Source of the DNA: Betaproteobacteria bacterium TMED156
GTDB taxonomy: Bacteria; Pseudomonadota; Gammaproteobacteria; Burkholderiales; Burkholderiaceae_A
Direction: 5' to 3'
DNA length: 19,520 nt
Assembly: GCA_002171155.1 (NCBI GenBank)
Contig: NHHF01000080.1
Span: 24,220-43,739, forward strand
Positions 13,759 to 19,520 of the stretch are shown here, one piece after another. The position numbers and the translations under genes were made by a program. The notes under the pieces are model-generated. The model was given only the letters and a program-made list of their open reading frames with translations, had not been told where the DNA came from and searched no databases. Positions within the stretch are counted from its first letter, which is position 1; every line of letters begins with the position of its first letter.

Positions 13759-16700
13759 CTATATGTTTACGTGAGCGTAGCCGTTTCTTTTCTCGATGTT
13801 TATTTGCATATCTACACAATCCTTTAAACTGTCAAGATGTGAAATAAGAAGGACGGTTTTGAAATAGCCCTTTACCATATCCAAAATTCGAACAAAGCCT
13901 TCCATATTTTCTTCATCGAGGGCGGTTCCCGGCTCATCCAGTATAAATAGGTCGGACTTAGGTAAACTGGAAACAGTTAAGAAAGCTAATCGAATGGCCA
14001 TACTGGCAATCGTCTTCTCTGCTCCCGATCCCATCTCTAGCGGACGGGGGCCATGACTAGGATGTTTGATGAAAATGTCTAATTTATCTTCATTGTTAGA
14101 GATAAAAACTTCAAATTCTACAATATTTGTCAGAATTTTTGAAATCTCCTGGTTTATATAGGGCAATCTTTCCTTTATAATCTCGTAAGAAACGCCATTA
14201 GGGTGACAACAAACCATAAAAAGATGATATGCAGCAAAATCTTGTTCAAGTTGTTGAAATTCTTTGTGCTGCTCTTGCATATGTAGCAACTTCTGTTCTG
14301 AAGAGCCGTGCTTCTTATGAAGATGCATAATTTTCTGATTACAGTCGTTTAGTTCTGACTCTTTTTCTTCTGCTTTTTTCCTTAAGTCACCTTTGTTTGT
14401 GATAAGTTGCTTTAGATTTTCAATCGCTTCTTTGTTATCTTCATATTCTATAGCCTTATTTTTTAGCTCATCTAGTTCAACTTGTTCTTTGAACAGCAAA
14501 CTGCCTGCACGTTCGATAACTAGGTTACTAGTTGTTATTGAATTTGCGAGATTATCTCTTTTTTGAATTAACGAATTGTAATTATGTATATAGTTGTCAA
14601 CCCTTGTCTGCTCTTCGTGCGAGTGAGCTTGACCAATTGCATTGATTTTTTTAGATATTAAAGATATCTCTGATGATATATCATCAATAGTATCTCCGAC
14701 CAGTGGAACACAACTGGTGCAAACCTTATCTTGTTCTGATACAAGTAGAGTCTTTTGCTCTGATAGTGTCTTAAGATTCAGGATTAGGCTTTCTAGTTCT
14801 TGTTCAACTTTTGCGAACGACTCTTTCTTTTTCTTGTATTTTTCAATTTCAAAGTCCTTCAAGAAGTCTTCAATTTTTTCATACTTGTCTTTATTTTTAC
14901 CCAGGCTTTTTTGAGCCTCAGTCTTCTTTGCGTTTATCTGCAAAATAGCTTTCTCTTTTTGCACAATTCTCCCAGCTGTCATAACAGGATCAATAATTTC
15001 TGCCGGAACTGAGTCTATTTTGTCTTGCAGACCTCTAATTTTATCAACCAAGTCAGACAACTTGTCCTTTAGGGTATCACAAATTGCTCTGTTTCTTTCG
15101 ATGGCAAGCTCGCCCCTTGTGATTTCTGTCTTGATTGTCTTAATATTTGTATCAAAGTCAATACCTTCTAAGCGCCTAAGAGATGCCTTAATATCAGCAG
15201 ATGCCTCTTTAGCCATTTTGAATTTCTTATCAAAAATCTCAAGGTCCAAAAATTTTGCAAGGAACTCTTTTCTTTTGGTCGACCCTTCGTTGATAAATGA
15301 TAAGGAATCTAACTGTGAAGCCATAGAGGTTGCTAAAAAGTCTGGAAGGGTTCCGAAGTACTTTCTTACATTTTTGTCCGTATCTTGTCTTGAGGTGCCG
15401 TTTAGGCCTGTGTGGTTGCCGACAGCGTCCTGTGAATAGAATTCCAGGTCAGTTGTTGCTTCTTGTGTCTCAACACCCTTTAAACGCTTGGTATATTTGT
15501 TTGACTTACGTTCAATAATGTAATCTGTTCCGTCAACTTTGATTGTTGCTGTTGCAACACACTCATCTTTGTTTTGGTTAATAATATTTAAATTTTTGCG
15601 AATAGACTTAGAAGTTGAATTATACATGGAATAAAGTAAAGTATCTACAATAGAAGACTTACCTGAATAGTTCTTGCCAAAAATACCTACAATGCCTTCT
15701 AACTTTGTAAAATCAATAGTGTTCCCTTCGGCATAGTTGAATAGGTTGTCCCAATTCAAGCTTTGAAGTGACCAGTTGACGTTCCTCATTACGTCTTCAT
15801 TTTCTTCAATTTGTTTATTGAATTGCTTGTTTAGTTCATAAACCTTTTCCAAAACCTCTTCTGTTGCTTCGTATTCCTTTAAATATTCGGCCATTAAAAC
15901 CTCTTGTGTTTTCAGATCTCGAAGGTCTTGCTTTTCTAGGCCTTCGGGAGCAGCTACCTTAATTTGTTTACCGGCTGCTCTGTTTAGATAAGTTACTGAC
16001 TCTGGGTTATACCTATACTTTGCAATGTCGACGGCCTTTCTGACCTTATCTAGAGAAACATTACTCTCGGACACAATACGAAGCCTAGCTCCTTCTGGCG
16101 GCTTTGCTCTGGGTAAATTACCCTTTTCACTCAAAGTAAGAGTAACGAAAGGTTTTGGGTTGTCAAAAGTTATGAGCCTGGCGGTAAACTCATCTTTGCT
16201 TTCAATGTCCCAAAGCAAATATCCTTTGTCTAAGGACTCGCCAAAATTCTGCTGAACGGTCGAGCCAGCGTACCAGATTCGACCGGATTCATCTAATTGT
16301 TGAGTTTTGTGAATGTCACCAAGAAAAGCAAAGTCAAACTCTTCAAAAATCTCGATACTATGGTCGCCGCCTAATGTCCAGTTACTATCCGTCTTTGACT
16401 TGTTGATAGCACCATGGTACAAAGCAATATTAACTGCAGTTGGATCGGTTGGCTGAGTCCAATTTTCTTCGTCAAACACTGATAAAACATTTAGACAAAA
16501 TTTATCGTTGATTCTTGTTTCTCCGGCGTTGCGGAGCAAAATAAGGTTTGGGTTGTTAATAGCTTTTACGATGGGACTGATTGCATCTTGCCTACTGTCA
16601 TTTCTTAAGTTGCCGTCGTGGTTACCCAAGATGATATAGGTTGGTGCAATGGCAGCCAAGTTCTCAAAAAACTCTCGGCACATATCAACAAACTCTGGTG

Positions 16701-16857
16701 ATATTTGTGTTTTTGTGTGAGCTATATCTCCACAATGAATAATATAGTCCACTTTTTCTTCTTTTAATGATTTGTAAAGTTGTTTGAATACTTCTCGATA
16801 TTCAAAGTGATATTTTAGATTTCGGATGTGTGTGTCCGCAATATGAGCAAATCTCAT
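13759..16857 (-). CDS. 47-46: Fused Mre11/SbcD nuclease and Rad50/SbcC ATPase (T4 gp47-gp46)
   Basis: A single 1032-residue chain joins two normally separate subunits of the recombination exonuclease complex. Residues 1-340 are a calcineurin-type phosphoesterase: DTH (8-10), GD (43-44), GNHD (78-81), YHGA (147-150) and GDIH (180-183). Residues about 360-1032 are an SMC-like ATPase: Walker A GKNYSGKSS (394-402), Q-loop Gln515, a long coiled coil broken by a zinc-hook motif CTSC (713-716), signature MGSGAEK (942-948, a variant of LSGGE), Walker B FILDEP (971-976), D-loop ALDEEN (979-984) and His1007. In T4, gp46/gp47 process DNA ends for recombination-dependent replication. All catalytic motifs are intact. 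It has a TGGAGAA ribosome site and its own sigma70-like promoter. Confidence 0.95.
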   Translation of the reverse strand: MRFAHIADTHIRNLKYHFEYREVFKQLYKSLKEEKVDYIIHCGDIAHTKTQISPEFVDMCREFFENLAAIAPTYIILGNHDGNLRNDSRQDAISPIVKAINNPNLILLRNAGETRINDKFCLNVLSVFDEENWTQPTDPTAVNIALYHGAINKSKTDSNWTLGGDHSIEIFEEFDFAFLGDIHKTQQLDESGRIWYAGSTVQQNFGESLDKGYLLWDIESKDEFTARLITFDNPKPFVTLTLSEKGNLPRAKPPEGARLRIVSESNVSLDKVRKAVDIAKYRYNPESVTYLNRAAGKQIKVAAPEGLEKQDLRDLKTQEVLMAEYLKEYEATEEVLEKVYELNKQFNKQIEENEDVMRNVNWSLQSLNWDNLFNYAEGNTIDFTKLEGIVGIFGKNYSGKSSIVDTLLYSMYNSTSKSIRKNLNIINQNKDECVATATIKVDGTDYIIERKSNKYTKRLKGVETQEATTDLEFYSQDAVGNHTGLNGTSRQDTDKNVRKYFGTLPDFLATSMASQLDSLSFINEGSTKRKEFLAKFLDLEIFDKKFKMAKEASADIKASLRRLEGIDFDTNIKTIKTEITRGELAIERNRAICDTLKDKLSDLVDKIRGLQDKIDSVPAEIIDPVMTAGRIVQKEKAILQINAKKTEAQKSLGKNKDKYEKIEDFLKDFEIEKYKKKKESFAKVEQELESLILNLKTLSEQKTLLVSEQDKVCTSCVPLVGDTIDDISSEISLISKKINAIGQAHSHEEQTRVDNYIHNYNSLIQKRDNLANSITTSNLVIERAGSLLFKEQVELDELKNKAIEYEDNKEAIENLKQLITNKGDLRKKAEEKESELNDCNQKIMHLHKKHGSSEQKLLHMQEQHKEFQQLEQDFAAYHLFMVCCHPNGVSYEIIKERLPYINQEISKILTNIVEFEVFISNNEDKLDIFIKHPSHGPRPLEMGSGAEKTIASMAIRLAFLTVSSLPKSDLFILDEPGTALDEENMEGFVRILDMVKGYFKTVLLISHLDSLKDCVDMQINIEKRNGYAHVNI

Positions 16858-16887
16858 TTATTCTCCATGAATAGTTATTGTATTATC

Positions 16888-16916
16888 AGTATAACAGGGG
16901 ACTGGTAGGATGTCAA
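16888..16916 (-). promoter_or_regulatory. Sigma70-type promoter for the fused nuclease-ATPase gene
   Basis: On the minus strand TTGACA (16911-16916) and TATACT (16888-16893) are separated by exactly 17 bases: a consensus -35 box and a 5-of-6 -10 box at ideal spacing. It lies wholly in the 68-base gap before the nuclease gene, so a transcript would start near 16880 with a leader of about 20-25 bases holding the ribosome site. It suggests early or middle transcription by unmodified host RNA polymerase. Confidence 0.82.
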
Positions 16917-16925
16917 GGAATTAAT

Positions 16926-19520
16926 TTAACTATCAAACGCTTTCTTTAGGGTTTCCGTTTTGAGGCCCGGGATGGGTTTATTCCCGGACTTGACCCACCC
17001 GTCATAAGCATGAAATATGGGTGCAAATTTGCCACGCGCAGAGTTATGTCTTTCAGGGTCGATATAGCGGTCCTTGAAGATGGAGTTGCCTCGAGGCACT
17101 GAAAGGAGCTCCTTCCTCGCAGCCATGATTCGGTTCACAATTTTCCAATATTTGTCTCTCATGAGAGACCAACTCTCTTTATCGACTTTTGGGATTTTAA
17201 AGAGACTGACATCTTGTTGTTTGGCCGTGTCACGAGTTTCTTTCAGTTCTATATAAAGTTTGCATATTTTCTCTACCAAATCTCTCGAAATGGGGTCTGC
17301 TTTTGTCGAATCTGACTTGGATTTAGGCTGCAGCGTGTTTTTATTATTCAGAGCTTTGTTAATGTCAACTGCAAGGTCTTTTACTGTTTTGGATTTAGCT
17401 CGTTTACCTTCATGCCTATCATACAATTCGAGCCAAGCAGAAAACGTATCGGAGCTTATTTTAGCCCTATTTAATAAGTCCTTTAACGCAGGCAGAGCTT
17501 CGTCAGTAATCTCTGAATGATTTTTGCCTTCCACATTATCATCGCGCAGTTGTAGATATTTATTAATTATTCTGATGGTTTCTCCTGGTGATTTAGGTTT
17601 TAATTTATTTTTAACTGCATCTTGTGTTTCTTTATATTTCGATCTATAAACTTTCTTAAGGCCGAAGATGAGATCGCGGGCCCTGTCCCAGTTTTTAGAT
17701 TTGATAAGCGTATCTAACCTGTCCATAGCATTGGTGATTTCGCCATAGTTGATAACTTTAGAACTAAATTTTGAAATAATGGATTTTCTCAGGCCTGCAA
17801 GCCTGGTTTTATCATCTTGTTCAAATAATTGTTTTAGATTGTATCTAACTCTAGATTCTTCTCTTTTAGAGGGCAAAACCTTCTTAGCTAATTCAAAATA
17901 TCCATCGACCAACGAATTAATTGTTTGTGGGCTACTTATCGTACTGAGATCGACCTTCGGCGCGGGGGCCCCCTGATTGGAAGCGCTGGGTGTAATCTTT
18001 TCCCCTTGGGACGCGGGGGTCTGGGTCATTAAAGATTCTTTAATACTGTTCCATGTTTTTATCAGTGTACCTTTGCTGATTCTCTTTACGACGGTGGGCT
18101 GGGCGGTAATGCTGTGGCCATCATCCTTTATCACTTTCCACATTGTAGCTCTGATATGTTTTTTTTCTTCTATTAATTCTACATAGAAAAAGTCATTCGC
18201 CAGAAAAGAAGTTAAATTTTTTGGATCGTCATCGGGGTCATAGATAGTATCTGATATAATCTTATTAATATCTATGCCGTGACCACCCACAAATGCCGGT
18301 GTGCTTTTGGTGCCCGTTCCTTCGGGGAAGGCTCTATTAAATTCTCTATCAACAATAGCAGACATCGATTCACTGTTGCCAGAGTCTGCGCCGTGGGCTT
18401 GTGCAGCCTCTTTGGTATTTGCATATATTTGAAGAACTATTGCCTTGGCTAAGTTATTATTATTTCTTAAAGTCTTCACAGCTTGCGGGTAATACTTTTT
18501 TTTGATTTCTTGTACCACTTTGCGGTGAGTGCCCGTGCCGTAGACCCCATCGCGGTCTCTCTCTCCAAATCCCAAACGTTCTTGAAGTTTCATGATTGCA
18601 TTAAATATCTCCGGTGTTAATGTTTTGCCCATGTCACCCAGGGGCGTGCTGTCAGAAATATTAGATTTGAAGCCAGATAACAGTTCTGTGAAATGACTGA
18701 TTTGTTCTAGCCACTCGGCCAGCGCATACATTGCTCCCGGAAGTCTCATACCTTTATCACTAAGCTTTTTGAAATATTCTTCATTCATCTTTTCCTTGGC
18801 TTTGGCGAACTTTTTGGAATCTACAGGCTCAACACTTGATCTTTCTTCTTCAGCTGCAGGCTCTTCTGCAGGGGATGGTCCGGTGGGAACCTTATAATTT
18901 TTGTCAGCCCAAGCTTTGTGAGTGCCAATATCGTATATACCGGTAACTTCCATCTCAAGCATTTTTTGAATAGCTTTAATTGCTTCCTCTAATTGTTCAT
19001 CTGTTAGATCTTGGCCGAGATACTGCGGTGGTGGCGGTGGTAGTTCCGGAGTTTCGTCTTGATCTTGTTCCTTTAAAATATATTTCTGAATCGGTGATAG
19101 TGATTCATTTTGGTCTTCTGGCGCGCCACTAGATTGTTTTATCTTAAAATATTTTCTGTACAACCATTGCTTAAGGCTGGGGATGTCGTCAGGATAATAA
19201 GCATCGATATCTGTTGGGTCATCAATAGTAATTCCTAGGGCTTTGTTCTGCCGCTGACTCCAATCCGGGGTGTCCTGGTCAGATTCACCTTTTTCTTCAC
19301 TAGACTCTTCATGTTTAGCAGATGTTTCTTTGATATGCTTCTCGATGGCATGCATATTAACTGTTTCATCACCAATTTCAATAAACGCGGACGTCCCATG
19401 AGAAATTTCTAAGTCGGTTCCGCGGAATTTCTCTTTGGATAAACTCGCGATGCGTTCGCCCTTGGTCAATAATTCATCCCAGAGGGGTATTAGGTCTTTT
19501 GGTTTCAAGCCTTTGAAATA
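16926..19520 (-). CDS. Large phage protein with peptidoglycan-binding-like motifs, 5' end cut by window edge
   Basis: The frame is open from the right edge to the stop at 16926. The first in-frame start-like codon is TTG at 19508, but the four codons before it are also open, so the true start is probably outside; residue numbers here count from that TTG (860 residues). Two similar segments resemble peptidoglycan-binding-like domains (..LQ..L....G.YG..T..): about 168-203 (AIQKMLEMEVTGIYDIGTHK) and about 297-338 (KLQERLGFGERDRDGVYGTG). They are separated by acidic and Pro-rich linkers, including five prolines at 157-161. The C-terminal half (about 500-860) is helical and charged, without an enzyme motif I recognise. 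It could be a baseplate, tail or injected protein; the function is unknown. Confidence 0.8.
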   Translation of the reverse strand, partial: YFKGLKPKDLIPLWDELLTKGERIASLSKEKFRGTDLEISHGTSAFIEIGDETVNMHAIEKHIKETSAKHEESSEEKGESDQDTPDWSQRQNKALGITIDDPTDIDAYYPDDIPSLKQWLYRKYFKIKQSSGAPEDQNESLSPIQKYILKEQDQDETPELPPPPPQYLGQDLTDEQLEEAIKAIQKMLEMEVTGIYDIGTHKAWADKNYKVPTGPSPAEEPAAEEERSSVEPVDSKKFAKAKEKMNEEYFKKLSDKGMRLPGAMYALAEWLEQISHFTELLSGFKSNISDSTPLGDMGKTLTPEIFNAIMKLQERLGFGERDRDGVYGTGTHRKVVQEIKKKYYPQAVKTLRNNNNLAKAIVLQIYANTKEAAQAHGADSGNSESMSAIVDREFNRAFPEGTGTKSTPAFVGGHGIDINKIISDTIYDPDDDPKNLTSFLANDFFYVELIEEKKHIRATMWKVIKDDGHSITAQPTVVKRISKGTLIKTWNSIKESLMTQTPASQGEKITPSASNQGAPAPKVDLSTISSPQTINSLVDGYFELAKKVLPSKREESRVRYNLKQLFEQDDKTRLAGLRKSIISKFSSKVINYGEITNAMDRLDTLIKSKNWDRARDLIFGLKKVYRSKYKETQDAVKNKLKPKSPGETIRIINKYLQLRDDNVEGKNHSEITDEALPALKDLLNRAKISSDTFSAWLELYDRHEGKRAKSKTVKDLAVDINKALNNKNTLQPKSKSDSTKADPISRDLVEKICKLYIELKETRDTAKQQDVSLFKIPKVDKESWSLMRDKYWKIVNRIMAARKELLSVPRGNSIFKDRYIDPERHNSARGKFAPIFHAYDGWVKSGNKPIPGLKTETLKKAFDS

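Noticed and set aside
13751..13819. N-terminal extension of the holin-like protein from the earlier ATG at 13819
   Set aside because: It overlaps the upstream nuclease-ATPase gene, lacks a ribosome site, and the ATG at 13750 has AGGAGG directly before it.
19506..19508. TTG at 19508 as the true start of the large right-edge protein
   Set aside because: The frame stays open through the remaining four codons to the window edge and the context of the TTG cannot be seen, so a truncated gene is the safer reading.
1..19520. CRISPR arrays, tRNA genes, insertion sequences or integrase/att sites
   Set aside because: No direct-repeat array, cloverleaf, transposase or integrase was seen; gene gaps are too short for most of these.

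Overview
The window reads as part of the genome of a tailed, T4-like (myovirus) phage, most likely an uncultured aquatic or marine one. Every convincing gene lies on the minus strand, genes are packed with start/stop overlaps, and the conserved T4 head-assembly block is recognisable in order of transcription (right to left): large terminase (gp17), portal (gp20), prohead protease (gp21), scaffold (gp22) and major capsid protein (gp23). The host cannot be named. Most genes carry clear GGAG-type Shine-Dalgarno sites, and the capsid gene has a nearly full anti-16S match, which argues against a Bacteroidota host.

Right end (about 13.7-19.5 kb): a very large protein of unknown role that runs off the window and carries two peptidoglycan-binding-like motifs; then, behind a near-perfect sigma70 promoter, one polypeptide that joins an Mre11/SbcD nuclease to a Rad50/SbcC ATPase (T4 gp47 plus gp46). 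Next (12.3-13.75 kb) comes a run of four overlapping small genes: a holin-like membrane protein, a membrane-anchored coiled-coil protein, an exported protein with a C-terminal membrane anchor, and a zinc-ribbon protein. The first three look like a lysis cassette, but no endolysin is visible.

Middle (6.5-12.3 kb): an unknown protein just ahead of terminase, terminase, portal with a long C-terminal extension, two unknown proteins in the slot where T4 keeps its prohead core genes 67/68, and a small DUF1360-like membrane protein. Unlike T4, the tail sheath and tube genes (18 and 19) are not between terminase and portal.

Left half (0-6.5 kb): prohead protease behind a structured leader; an unknown helical protein; a phage-encoded ribosomal protein bS21; an unknown beta-rich protein; scaffold; an enlarged major capsid protein; a rho-independent terminator; and two tandem paralogous genes for probable virion proteins, the second cut by the left edge. 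In T4 logic the portal nucleates the prohead, gp22 scaffolds gp23, gp21 digests the scaffold and trims gp23, and terminase packages DNA. The bS21 gene inside this block suggests a link between host ribosomes and late structural gene expression, but that link is inference.
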